The position numbers and the translations under genes are program-made. Below the pieces are notes generated by a model. It made no database searches, was not told the DNA's origin, and saw only the letters and a program-made list of their open reading frames with translations. Below are positions 12,877-24,573 of a DNA stretch of 64,000 nucleotides, piece by piece (positions within the stretch are counted from its first letter, which is position 1; every line of letters begins with the position of its first letter). The stretch is from Acephala macrosclerotiorum (Eukaryota > Ascomycota > Leotiomycetes > Helotiales > Mollisiaceae). The stretch is taken from assembly GCA_014904845.1 (NCBI GenBank), contig MU119395.1, positions 1 to 64,000 on the forward strand, given 5' to 3'.

Positions 12877-15840
12877 CGAAAAAAAAGCGTCGTATAAATT
12901 TATAAGTAATTGTATAATTATTTCAATTGAGAACAATTCGAAACGATTTACAAAAAATACGTACATAAAATTGAGAACGAATAAATCGTTTTTTGTATTA
13001 ATTTAATCTAATATCGAAAAATTAATCAATATTTTTCTTATTGTTCTCGTATTTCCAAGCGATTTTTTAAATATTTTCTTTGATAAAATTCGATTCTCGA
13101 AACACTACAATATTACGTAAATTTTTAAAAAATTTATATTAAATCTTTGATTGAATTATTTATAAATCACGAAAACTTTAAATCAAATACAAATTATTTA
13201 CTTCGACGATACAATAAATATATACTTGAAATAAAAAAATATCAATAAAAACATAAAAATTAATCTTTGTAAATTTTAAAAAGTTCTAATTTTAATTATT
13301 CGAAAAATTATACTTTTTAAACCGCTCATTCGTACGATTTTTTTAAAGAAACAATTCACACTTTACCAATTCATTAATTATACGAAAAAAAAAATTTTAA
13401 AATTTTTTTTTTAATTATATAATTAACAATTTAATATTACGTTCAAAATAATACATAATTTGTTCATTTATTTTATTTGCAACAATTCTCAATATATTTT
13501 TTGATTGAATTATTTTAACTTTTTAACAAAATAATTTCTTCTAAAAAAATTGAATAATATACATCTTTACGTAGCGAAAAACTCAATATACCGAAAAATT
13601 AAATAAATTTCAATATTTACAAATTACTATATAAATATAACACGTATAATAAACCTATTTTTATTTTTAAATATAAATTTTTTTAATTATAATTAAATTA
13701 AAAAAAATATTATAACGAAAAACTTATAATCTTTATAATCTTATTAATCGTTTTTAATATATCGAATTTTCTACCATTTAAAAACGCACGTTAAAAACGT
13801 TTTTAACTTTCTTTTTTTTCGTTTATTATTTTGTATTTATTGCGACCACGTATACTCTAAAATAAAAACAAAAAAAACATATAATTAGTAATTAAAATCT
13901 CGATATATTTAAAATAAATTCAATTATACTATTCAATATATAATAAATTGTAAAAATAGAATTACAAAATTAAATTTTGATTGTAGTATAAAATTTTACA
14001 TATATTACGATATATAATAAAAAATAATAATTATAATTTTTAGTCTTATATTGAAAATACGTTTAAATTACAAACGAAATATTATATATTCAATTATTCA
14101 AAATACAATCGATATATAATAATTTAATATATAGTATTTTTTTTTTAATATTAAAATTATTTTTATAAATTATATTTAGATTTGTTTGTTTTTATTCGAG
14201 AAAGAATTATTACGAGAATTCGAACGTTCAATTAATAAAGTATTATATAAGTAGAAAATTAAACGATTGATTAAACGTAATTTAAAAAAAAGATAAAATG
14301 TTATTGTAAACGGGAAACAAGTAAAGACTTTGAAAATATAATAATTAAAATAGAAAATATTTATTTTTACTAGTAAAATTCGTTTTTACGAGTTCAAAAA
14401 TATAAATATATTATAATTGATAATAATATATAAAGAAATTTTTTCTTACAAATTGATTTTTAGAAATTTAAGTATTAATTTTATTGTTAATCTCGTTGCC
14501 AATTTTATTTTTATTTCCAGTTCAAATATAATCATAATATTACTACTAATAATATATATATTTTTTTTAAATATAAAGATTTTTATTTAAATATTAATAC
14601 TATATTTAAACGAATCTCAAAAATTAGATTTTAAATAAATTTAAAATCGATTTATATAATAGTATTTACGCGTTAAATTTGATTCAAATTTTGTAAAATA
14701 AATATGTAATAAAAACTATTTTCAAAAAATACAATATTCAAAAAATACAATATTCAAAAAATTTAATACGAATTAAATATTTTTTATTATTCTACAAAAA
14801 AAATTAATTTAAAATATTAAATATTATATTATTTCTAACGAATTAAAAATACTTTAATTAATATTATTTTGATTTAAAATTTAATTTACTATTTTCAAAA
14901 TACAAATATCAAACTATAACACGTAATTCTTCATAATTAACTTTAAATACCAAATACTAAAAATATATTAATACTTCGAAAAATTTTATTTTACAAATCG
15001 ATTAAAACTCGTCGAATTCGATTTTAATCAAAAATTAATACACGTAATAACAACATTTCACTTTAGTACTAAAATTAAATACTACTTATTAAATATATTT
15101 TTCTTTTTCAATATTGCCAATATAAATTTTTTATACTATTTATTATTAACTCTTTACTATACATTATTTCATTTATATTAATATTTATTATATCAATTTC
15201 ACATCTCTATTAATTTCACATCTTATTATCTACAAACTATAAAATCTTATTATTTTCTACAAATTAATCATTATACAAATAAAATTTAAAATATTATTAA
15301 ATCAAAATAAAATAATATAAAACAAAAAAAAAAATTCAATTTAAAAATTCGTGAAAAAATAAACAAAAATAAAAAATTGAAACTTGTTATAAATTTATAA
15401 TACGTTTAATTAATTGTATCTATTTTACTAATTACGATTTCAAAATATAATAAAAAATTAAACGTCAAATTCAAACAATATTCTATCAATTAAATTTTTA
15501 CCAATCTATTTAAATTCTTTCGAAATACTAACTATAATAATATATACATACTATATTCTAACGACGTACTTTTTCATACAATCTATACTAAAAAAACGTT
15601 AAAATCTCAATCGAAAATTCGATTTTATTATTACAAAATATTTTAATTATTTTTCAAAAATTTATATTCAATTCAAAATAAATTATACATTATATACAAT
15701 ATATCAACAATGACACGATTTACTTTATCAATTATAAATAATACTTTTATATAAATAAAATTAAAAATTAAAAAATCTAATCAAAAAAAATCTATAAATT
15801 TATTCAACAATATTTACTCTCAAATAAAATACAAATAAAA
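12877..15840. other. AT-rich tract with C retained on + strand
   Basis: Less extreme than the first desert. From about 14.9 kb the + strand keeps many C outside CpG but almost no G (for example 15181-15240). A 16-bp unit (CAATATTCAAAAAATA) is repeated near 14729-14765. No gene seen. Confidence 0.6.
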
Positions 15841-17160
15841 ATCAAAAACTTATAAAACTTAATAATCGTAGAACAACGATACGTAAACTTCAATAAATAC
15901 ACTACAAAAAAACAATTCTCATTTAAATACTATTTTTTTTTAAATACTATCAATCGCTATTTGCACGTATTAATTATAATCGTTAAATCTAAAAACGTTT
16001 AATACAAAAAACGCTATATATTGTTATTTAACAAAAAAAAATTTGATTAAAAAATCGACGATTTAAATATTATCTATTTTCCAACAAATTAATACTTTCG
16101 ACTTAAAAATATCACATGAAAATACTTATATAATTATATTAATAAAATAAATTTTAAAAGTTTTACAATTATACTATTCGACTTTTTATTCAAATATAAA
16201 AAAATAATACTTTTTTTCAATCTTTTTTCTATTTTTCTAAACACTTTTATTTATTCAATCTTATCACGAAAATAATATCTACAAAATCCGATTTGATAAA
16301 ATACTACAATAATAAACGTACACTTTATACTAATATTAATTTAAAAAAAACTCAAAAAATATATAACAATATAATTACAAACTTCAAATCAATAAAAAAA
16401 CAAACATTTTTACCAAAAAATTCTCGAAATAAAAAATCCAAATACAATATTATAAAACTTTACTAATCGTAAAATAAATCGATCAATTGTAATTAATAAT
16501 AATATAAATTCGTTTAAACAAACGATTTCTACTCAAAAACCAATCAACGAAAAACACTAAATCAAAAAAAAAACTTCAAAAATAAAAAAATCGCTTTAAA
16601 TTATTAATAAATCTTTAAATAATCTTGATCGATTAAAAAAACTCGTACAATCAAATAAAAAAATTATTATTATTAATGAAATCAACATTTCTATTAATAT
16701 AAATTGTAAATTGAAATCCGTTTATAAATCTTTTTATCAATATTAATTTATTTAATTCTCACTTTTGAAAATATACAAAAATTCAAACAAATTTTATTCG
16801 ACTATTCTTTCTATTTTTCTTTCGACGAAATAATCAATTTCCATTCTACAGTTCGTAATATATATAAACACTTATATTCAAATTCGATCGAACTTTTATT
16901 TTTCTACAAAATTATAAACGAGTTTATACGAACTTATTTTCATTTTCAATATTATACACAAAATATTAATTATATCGAACATTTATTATTTAATCTCGAC
17001 GTTAAAACAATATATTTCTATAATCGAATTAATTAAACTCAATACGAAATATACAATTAAATATATAAATATAAATTATATTTATTTCAAAGTTTCGATT
17101 TATTATATTATTAAAAGTATTTATAAAAAAATCAAATTCGAATATTAAAAAATAAACGTT
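15841..17160. pseudogene. Decayed coding frame of unknown identity
   Basis: Reading the + strand with codons starting at 15841 gives ~440 codons with only about 20 stops, fewer than expected for such AT-rich DNA, and whole 60-base lines are open (16141-16260, 16621-16740, 16921-17100). Because G is depleted on this strand, stops are expected at former Trp codons, and that fits. The complementary register is also fairly open, so the coding strand is uncertain. I recognise no family. Confidence 0.3.
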
Positions 17161-17399
17161 TATTAAAAATTGGTAAATTAAAATTTAACGTACTTTTATA
17201 CGACGAGTTTTATTTAAATAATAAAAAGATTTTAAAAATTATTAAATATAATTTGAGAATATATTTGAAATTAATATTGATTATTAATACGAAATTAGCG
17301 ATTTTTAGCGTTCGATCGATAATTACAAATTTTTATAATATTATTCAAAATATAAATAAAACAAATTTTTAAATCAATAAAAAAAAATCAATATAAAAT

Positions 17400-17982
17400 G
17401 TGAAATCTTTGTATAATTATATTTTTATAAGAAATTGTAATAAGATTATTTTTTTTAAATATTTGAAATTGTTTAAATAACGTACGTTTATATTATTAAT
17501 ATTTGTTTTTGAGTAATAAAAGTTTTTTCGTATTGAAAAAAATAACAAATATTTTGATTTTAAATATATTAAAAACTCTACATATATTAATATTTTTTAA
17601 ACTTTTATATATATCGTATTTTCTAATTATTATTAAACATTTTAAAATTTTTATTAGAAAATTACTTTGATATTATCGTTTTTACATTTGATCTATAAAA
17701 TATTTCCGTTTTAAATAATAAACAATTTTTCGAATATATTCTTATTATCGAACTTTTATTACTTTTAATACTTATAAAAAAATTATATTCAAACTTTAAA
17801 ATTTCGTTATTACGCTAGAAACTGTTACGAGTTTTGTAATTGTTGTAGTATTCAGATCTTTATTAAATTGCTACGTAGATCAATATCTCGAATCAAAAAA
17901 AGTAACGATTTTGATTAACTAGTGCGAAACGAGTTTCACATAGGCCACTTTCCGTGGCTGATTGGAATGTGGCTTGTGCCAG
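17400..17982. repeat. Left arm of long imperfect inverted repeat around the HET island
   Basis: Reverse-complementing 24574-25140 gives a sequence that aligns along this arm. Examples: ACTTTTAATACTTATAAA here against ACTTTTAGTATTTATAAA, TTGTTGTAGTATTCAGATCT against TTGTTGTAGTGTTCAAATCT, and GTGCCAG at the inner end of both. The arm crosses the sharp composition border near 17.9 kb. Differences are mainly C/T and G/A, as in RIP-diverged copies. I could follow the match outward to ~17.4 kb and not securely beyond. Confidence 0.7.
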
Positions 17983-18133
17983 AAGATTCTACTGTCACGT
18001 GACATGGGCCCTTCTAACATCGTCGGCGTTGGTGCCCGATCAGTCTCCGTAAAGCTCTGTTTGGCTCGGAACTACGGAGTGTATTCATTTGCAACTGCAA
18101 AATTTTTTAAGAACAGGCCGCACCTAAACTGAA

Positions 18134-19010
18134 ATGCCTGACTGCGACGTGTGCTGCAACCTTAGAACCGCTGCTTTTGGGCATCTGGTATCGAAAGCGT
18201 TCGCAACCATATGCAAAGATGCCGGACATGGATGTTCGTTTTGCTCAATACTTCGAGATGCCATCTCAGTATTTGAAGATCCAGCTTGCGTTGAAGAGGT
18301 CAGCCTCTTTATAGGGGACGAAGAATACAATCAGACAAGACTTGGCCAAAGACTGCCGCTGGAAGTAAGCTATAGGATAAATGGCTGTTGGAAAGAATCC
18401 AGTTCATTCGAGGTCTATTGTACCGATGGTAAGATTTGACGGATACGCTTCAAGATCTTGCTGACAATCCATGAAGAGCACGTAGCAGAGCGATGGCCTT
18501 TCATACCGGTTAGGCCACACATTTCACCTGACCCTTCATCGCCAGAATGTTTGAATCAGGCCCGGAAATGGCTCTATCACTGCTTGCACAATCATAGTAC
18601 CGCAGATTGTGGGAAGCAAATGCATAGCGAGCTCCCAACTCGCGTCATATGTGTTCGCGACGGCTCCAACGACCCATTCATTTACGAGGCAGCTCCTGGG
18701 GAGACTGGCGAATATGCTGCGCTGAGTTACTGTTGGGTGAGTAAAGCCCAGACTTAAAATGCAACTCGCGAATGCCTGCTCCTATCTGGCTTTCAATCTC
18801 CCTTTCAAGCATGAACAAGTCACCTGAGTGGCACTATAATATTGCCATCACCAGATAGACCCTATTGAACTATCGGGACAAGGCACAGAAGAGAGATTTC
18901 AGAGCATTGAGTCCAGGAGTCTCTCCATGAATGTTTGGGATTTGAGTGGATCGTATTGACACTATTCTGCAGGGCAAAGGGAAAGCCTTGACTTCTACCA
19001 AGTCTACGTA
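18134..19010 (+). pseudogene. HET-domain gene, 5' part (disrupted by transposon)
   Basis: Heterokaryon-incompatibility (HET) family, proteins that trigger cell death on non-self recognition in ascomycetes. Exon 1 is 18134-18428, exon 2 is 18489-18736 and the start of exon 3 is 18973-19010. Intron 1 (60 nt) has GTAAGA, a CTGAC branch site and CAG. Intron 2 (236 nt, long for a fungus) has GTGAGT and CAG. The N-terminus is Cys-rich (CDVCC.., GCSFCSIL), usual before a HET domain. Exon 2 ends in the first HET motif, YAALSYCW, completed to CWG across the intron. At 19009-19010 the codon is interrupted by a TA-flanked transposon, and the frame resumes at 22943. Without it the gene would encode ~629 residues with no internal stop. 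Splicing is inferred from consensus sites. Confidence 0.85.
18737..18972 (+). other. Long intron of the HET gene
   Basis: Donor GTGAGT, acceptor CTGCAG. Joining them keeps the frame and rebuilds the CWG of the HET motif. At 236 nt it is about four times the other introns in this window. I see no coding capacity in it. Confidence 0.6.
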
Positions 19011-20963
19011 ATCGCTCGGTTGGCACATCTCGCCCTGATTCCTTACGTAATCGGGCGAGGGACAGCAATGCGTAGTTGGCCAACAATGCGTAGTTTTTGA
19101 CGAGAATATAATTTAAAACTACGTTATATGATAAATCTTTGGGTCGTACGCAGGCATACAATATGCAAAATGACCCTCGTAAACTAAATCATTGTAGATC
19201 CGTGTATATTTCTTTGAAAACTGTTTTCAAGCTTTTCTCTATAGCGCTTGAAGCCGTTTCTCTTTCATATTAACTACCTTAGTCTTATTCTCATCATCAG
19301 CTCTCATTTGCCTGCGCGCTACTCCACTGTAAATTTCCCTATATTTCTGAACTACTGTGCCTTTAGCATGCTTGCGTTTGTCGCGTTCTTTGCCGGCGGC
19401 GGCGTTGGCTTGTAAAAGCTCAATAAAAAGCTGGCCGCTGAGAAGCATTTTTTGCGTCTTTTTCTTTGTCTTTTTTATCACATGAAACGCAATAAGTGTA
19501 AGAAGTCAAAGCCTATTCTTAATACGTCTATCAATATAGTTGGTACCGCGCTTTCGTTAAATATATGTGATTAGTGTTGTAAACTTTGACCACGGAGGTG
19601 AAAAAAGTATTACAAAGCCGGGGATTGATTCTCGAGAAAAAAAATCTGGAGTCTTTTGTGTCTTTTGTATACTATTATAACTCTTCATTTTATCAAGGAC
19701 AATAACGGGATTATAGAGTATTAATTCGATCTTTTGGAATGCGGATTTGCAGAGTTTGACCATAAAAGTTTTATTGGAGAACGTTTGAAAGAAAAAGAAG
19801 AAATCGATCTTGGAAATCGTAGTCGCGCCATAGAACACTTCACAGCGGATACACTCTTTGAAATTGTATTTATATGATTAAAACGCGCCGATATCGAGAG
19901 ATTGTATAAAATGCGTAGTATGAGCAAGTAATTGAAATAATCGAATTCGATTATTCTAATAATAATCAATAAACTCCTGCGTAATATGCGAGCTATATTT
20001 ATCAAATATCAATATTCTATATCGACTTTTTGTTCGATTCTTCGTGAATTTATCGAAATACTTGAGCTATGAGAAAATCAATCGATCGTTTGTAAAACCA
20101 GAGTTTGAACGTGCGAAAAAGATATTGTTGTCTATATCGTTCTAAAAGTATTTGCGAAGATGATATACTCTTTTAAAGATAACTATAGCGGGGACGTAAT
20201 AACCTCCTGCAGAAATGCATTTTACTACTGTAATTAATTTCTTATTGTCTGGATCATTAACGTAAACACGCACTACGTCCGCAGGGACAATAACGATTTC
20301 TCCAGTTGTAATGCCAATTTGACAGCCCGTTTTATCGAAGTTGTAAATATCTTCGTCCAAAACAGTCCACTTGTCCCTGCACTTCTTAAAATCCTTGAAA
20401 TAGCATTCGACTTCTTCGCGATTATATGCTTTTAAACGTGCGACAGAGAGAGGTGTTTCGCGAAGTATTTTGAGCCATTCGTAGTTGCGTAATAGTCATC
20501 TTTTGATCCATCGTCGTAATATTGTTTCTTTCTCTTTACTTTCTGCTCGTAGAATCGAATTGCATGTCGCAATAGCGTTCTCGATATTAGCAGAACGTTC
20601 TATATCGTGACATATAAACAAATAGTCTTTCAATGTATTGTTTTCGACTTGTGCAAGCTTTTTATTGTGTTCATCGCGAGTTGAAGAAGCTAGTACTCCA
20701 CTTTTACGACGAAGAACGCGTAAATAAAAAGCACGCGTTTAACGCGCAGCTTCTACTACTTTTATCCCAGGATTTTTTCTCATTAATTTTAAAGCATTTT
20801 GAACCCTTTTCTTTTCGTAGTCTACCTTTGGAAGCATTGTAATAGTAAATAAATCAATTTAAAGTAAAAATAGTGATTTTTGAGGTCAAAAACTACGCAT
20901 TGCTGGCCAACTACGCATTGCTGTCCCTCGCCCGATTACGTAAGGAATCAGGGCGAGATGTGC
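19011..20963 (-). mobile_element. pogo/Fot-type DNA transposon, copy 1 (cut by sequence gap)
   Basis: Begins right after a TA (19009-19010) with an inverted repeat starting ATCGCTCGGTTGGCAC. It runs to the N gap and lacks its last ~12 bases. It appears identical to copy 2, with the same interrupted frames at a constant offset of 1,965 bp. The flanking TA and long terminal repeats fit the Tc1/mariner-pogo superfamily. See copy 2 for full termini. Confidence 0.85.
19239..20837 (-). pseudogene. Dead DDE (pogo/Fot-type) transposase, copy 1
   Basis: One register from an ATG at 20837 down to 19239 (~533 codons) holds the whole transposase, broken by about ten in-frame stops and no frameshift. Order: N-terminal DNA-binding part; first catalytic Asp in IYNFDKTG; GEIVIVPADVVRVY; second Asp in LIFDKYSSH; third in IQSLDIGAF; a C-terminal IELILYNPVIVLDKMK segment; then a Lys/Ala-rich tail (19239-19481) typical of fungal pogo-like enzymes. 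Stops are TAA, TAG or TGA at positions where Gln, Arg or Trp are expected, which points to RIP. It cannot make a full enzyme. Confidence 0.8.
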
Positions 20964-20973
20964 NNNNNNNNNN
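20964..20973. other. Assembly gap (10 N)
   Basis: Ten N lie just before the end of transposon copy 1. The base count fits 12 missing terminal bases of copy 1 with an arbitrary gap length. After the gap the sequence starts with TA and the left terminus of copy 2. Confidence 0.95.
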
Positions 20974-20975
20974 TA

Positions 20976-21066
20976 ATCGCTCGGTTGGCACATCTCGCCC
21001 TGATTCCTTACGTAATCGGGCGAGGGACAGCAATGCGTAGTTGGCCAACAATGCGTAGTTTTTGAC
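20976..21066. repeat. Left terminal inverted repeat, 91 bp
   Basis: Matches the reverse complement of 22850-22940 with one mismatch (CCAACAATG against CCAGCAATG). The same terminus occurs at 19011-19101 in copy 1. Confidence 0.9.
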
Positions 21067-21203
21067 GAGAATATAATTTAAAACTACGTTATATGATAAA
21101 TCTTTGGGTCGTACGCAGGCATACAATATGCAAAATGACCCTCGTAAACTAAATCATTGTAGATCCGTGTATATTTCTTTGAAAACTGTTTTCAAGCTTT
21201 TCT

Positions 21204-22802
21204 CTATAGCGCTTGAAGCCGTTTCTCTTTCATATTAACTACCTTAGTCTTATTCTCATCATCAGCTCTCATTTGCCTGCGCGCTACTCCACTGTAAATT
21301 TCCCTATATTTCTGAACTACTGTGCCTTTAGCATGCTTGCGTTTGTCGCGTTCTTTGCCGGCGGCGGCGTTGGCTTGTAAAAGCTCAATAAAAAGCTGGC
21401 CGCTGAGAAGCATTTTTTGCGTCTTTTTCTTTGTCTTTTTTATCACATGAAACGCAATAAGTGTAAGAAGTCAAAGCCTATTCTTAATACGTCTATCAAT
21501 ATAGTTGGTACCGCGCTTTCGTTAAATATATGTGATTAGTGTTGTAAACTTTGACCACGGAGGTGAAAAAAGTATTACAAAGCCGGGGATTGATTCTCGA
21601 GAAAAAAAATCTGGAGTCTTTTGTGTCTTTTGTATACTATTATAACTCTTCATTTTATCAAGGACAATAACGGGATTATAGAGTATTAATTCGATCTTTT
21701 GGAATGCGGATTTGCAGAGTTTGACCATAAAAGTTTTATTGGAGAACGTTTGAAAGAAAAAGAAGAAATCGATCTTGGAAATCGTAGTCGCGCCATAGAA
21801 CACTTCACAGCGGATACACTCTTTGAAATTGTATTTATATGATTAAAACGCGCCGATATCGAGAGATTGTATAAAATGCGTAGTATGAGCAAGTAATTGA
21901 AATAATCGAATTCGATTATTCTAATAATAATCAATAAACTCCTGCGTAATATGCGAGCTATATTTATCAAATATCAATATTCTATATCGACTTTTTGTTC
22001 GATTCTTCGTGAATTTATCGAAATACTTGAGCTATGAGAAAATCAATCGATCGTTTGTAAAACCAGAGTTTGAACGTGCGAAAAAGATATTGTTGTCTAT
22101 ATCGTTCTAAAAGTATTTGCGAAGATGATATACTCTTTTAAAGATAACTATAGCGGGGACGTAATAACCTCCTGCAGAAATGCATTTTACTACTGTAATT
22201 AATTTCTTATTGTCTGGATCATTAACGTAAACACGCACTACGTCCGCAGGGACAATAACGATTTCTCCAGTTGTAATGCCAATTTGACAGCCCGTTTTAT
22301 CGAAGTTGTAAATATCTTCGTCCAAAACAGTCCACTTGTCCCTGCACTTCTTAAAATCCTTGAAATAGCATTCGACTTCTTCGCGATTATATGCTTTTAA
22401 ACGTGCGACAGAGAGAGGTGTTTCGCGAAGTATTTTGAGCCATTCGTAGTTGCGTAATAGTCATCTTTTGATCCATCGTCGTAATATTGTTTCTTTCTCT
22501 TTACTTTCTGCTCGTAGAATCGAATTGCATGTCGCAATAGCGTTCTCGATATTAGCAGAACGTTCTATATCGTGACATATAAACAAATAGTCTTTCAATG
22601 TATTGTTTTCGACTTGTGCAAGCTTTTTATTGTGTTCATCGCGAGTTGAAGAAGCTAGTACTCCACTTTTACGACGAAGAACGCGTAAATAAAAAGCACG
22701 CGTTTAACGCGCAGCTTCTACTACTTTTATCCCAGGATTTTTTCTCATTAATTTTAAAGCATTTTGAACCCTTTTCTTTTCGTAGTCTACCTTTGGAAGC
22801 AT
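21204..22802 (-). pseudogene. Dead DDE (pogo/Fot-type) transposase, copy 2
   Basis: The sequence and stops are those of copy 1 shifted by 1,965 bp, with ATG at 22802 and the end at 21204. The same set of RIP-type stops implies the damage predates any duplication of this copy, or that both are one physical element. All three Asp of the DDE triad are still readable (YNFDKTG, IFDKYSSH, SLDIG). Confidence 0.8.
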
Positions 22803-22849
22803 TGTAATAGTAAATAAATCAATTTAAAGTAAAAATAGTGATTTTTGAG

Positions 22850-22940
22850 GTCAAAAACTACGCATTGCTGGCCAACTACGCATTGCTGTCCCTCGCCCGA
22901 TTACGTAAGGAATCAGGGCGAGATGTGCCAACCGAGCGAT
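22850..22940. repeat. Right terminal inverted repeat, 91 bp
   Basis: Reverse complement of the left terminus. It ends CCAACCGAGCGAT and is followed by the TA target duplication and then HET coding sequence. Confidence 0.9.
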
Positions 22941-22942
22941 TA

Positions 22943-24251
22943 TTTGGATCATAAGAAAAGGATCCCGCTTCACGAACTTCCCAAAACTTGCCGCGACGCG
23001 GTTGTGGTCGTCCGGGCATTGAATATACCCTTTCTCTGGATCGACTCTTTGTGCATCATACAAGACTGCACCGCAGACTGGGAATATGAAGCCGCACGCA
23101 TGTGTTCAGTCTATGAAAATGCTCTGGTCACACTTGCTGCTCTGGATTCTCCCGACAGCGATACCGGTCTATTCGTGACAAGCTCAAGTCGGAAAACCGC
23201 AAAGTTGAGCTTCGCCTCGAACAATAGCATCCCTTCGCATGCATACGTACGGAGGAAATATCGTCAACGCGGTGCGAAACCGTTCTTGCATTCATGCGAT
23301 GAGAGTAATGTTCTTGAGTCTCGTGGATGGACATTTCAAGAACTTACGCTCGCGCCGAGGATCCTGGTGATCCTCTGGTTCACCGCTGCCGAGCTCGGCT
23401 GGCAATGTTTGGCGGAAACAGCATGCGAGTGTGATCCTGAACCGACAATGGAATACGTTCCAATAAAATCAAGCGCTATTCGCTCTGCGCTCCACAAATC
23501 AAATATTGATTGGAAGTACACCTGGAGACAATTGGTCGAAGAGTATGCACAACGCAAGCTAACTCGACAAACCGACCGACTACCAGCATTATCTGGATTG
23601 GCAAAAGCCGTGCAACGTCGCCTTCAATCCAATGATGAGTACCTCTTTGGCCTTTGGCGAAGCGATCTGGACAGGCAATTACTATGGTCCACTGCCTGCA
23701 AATATCCCAGCCTAGCACCAGATTGCTCGAGGATAGAGTTAGCTCACGGTGATGACTATGTTCCATCATGGTCTTGGGCCTCCGTGACTGGTCTACTAAT
23801 GTTCTGGCGTCACCACCCTTTGAAGGACCAGGACTGGCCATTTGTGTGGAAAATTCTGGACTTCCAGGTATGCAGAACTGGGTTGAACCTCTATGGCCCC
23901 GGCACCGGCTGGATTGGCATCGAGGGGTCGTTGATTCAACTCGAAATGAGGGAAAGAAAGCTCACCATTCCTGGTTCGAGTTACCGAACAGAGTTTAGTC
24001 CAGATCCTACCTATCTGGAGCCTCAATCGTTGATGGGAAAGCCGGTTTTTCTTTTAGTCGCTATTTCTGGGAAATTCAACAACATATCCGCCTGTGTAGG
24101 ACTTGTACTCCGCTCGCATGATCAGGGAGGGGACCTTTTCCGTCGGGCTGGTTTATGTCATATCTTTGCTACCCCTGAAAACACAGACTTAGAGTGGGAC
24201 ATGTGGTTGAATGGAGTTACTAGCAGTACGAAACAACTTCGTTTAATTTAA
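22943..24251 (+). pseudogene. HET-domain gene, 3' part
   Basis: Continues the frame of 18134-19010 exactly: TA from the left flank plus T at 22943 makes one codon, then the frame stays open to TAA at 24249-24251. The HET domain motifs follow in order: IPLHELPKTCRDAV, then FLWIDSLCIIQD (around residues 225-235 of the joined product), an EAARMCSVYENA segment, and SRGWTFQELTLAPR. The C-terminal ~250 residues contain LPALSGLAKAV and PSWSWASV, usual downstream of HET domains. No RIP-type stop is present, so the gene was intact when the transposon landed. An in-frame ATG at 22845 lies inside the transposon terminus, so a truncated product starting there is conceivable but would lack the first HET motif. 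Confidence 0.88.
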
Positions 24252-24573
24252 TACTAGGTCTATTGGATTTTCAACTTCTAGCTACGTACCTCGACTTCGC
24301 TAATAGCTCCAGTTCCCAGATTCCAATCCATTAGTGCAGCGTAGAACTTTTGCGAGTACTGAAGGCGCTAGCCGCCCCCTAACGAAACTGCTCGAGCCAT
24401 CCAGATGGGGGGTATGACTGCTGATGGAAAAGTTGTTCTGATAACTTAAACCGCCAGACACATGCTTTATCCGAGCTTTTCCCGAACAGGAGCGGTCAAC
24501 TCGAACTAAAACTCGGGTCTAACCGAAAAGGGTTGTCACATGGGCAAGTGGCAGAGATCACATGATCACAGAC
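24252..24573. other. HET gene downstream region
   Basis: GC-balanced non-coding sequence up to the right inverted-repeat arm. No terminator signal or other gene identified. Confidence 0.5.

Larger units (their letters stand above)
20976..22940 (-). mobile_element. pogo/Fot-type DNA transposon, copy 2 (complete, 1,965 bp)
   Basis: Complete element flanked by TA at 20974-20975 and 22941-22942. The termini are 91-bp inverted repeats (20976-21066 and 22850-22940) differing at one base by eye. Within each terminus an AACTACGCATTGCTG-like unit occurs twice, a likely transposase binding repeat. The transposase gene lies on the minus strand. Whether copies 1 and 2 are two real elements or one element assembled twice around the gap cannot be settled from the sequence. 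Confidence 0.88.

Noticed and set aside
18862..19161. Minus-strand frame across the left transposon border
   Set aside because: It mixes HET intron/exon antisense with the transposon terminus, and an identical start recurs in copy 2; it is a shadow.
23476..23841. 121-codon minus frame inside the HET gene
   Set aside because: Antisense shadow of the HET C-terminal region.
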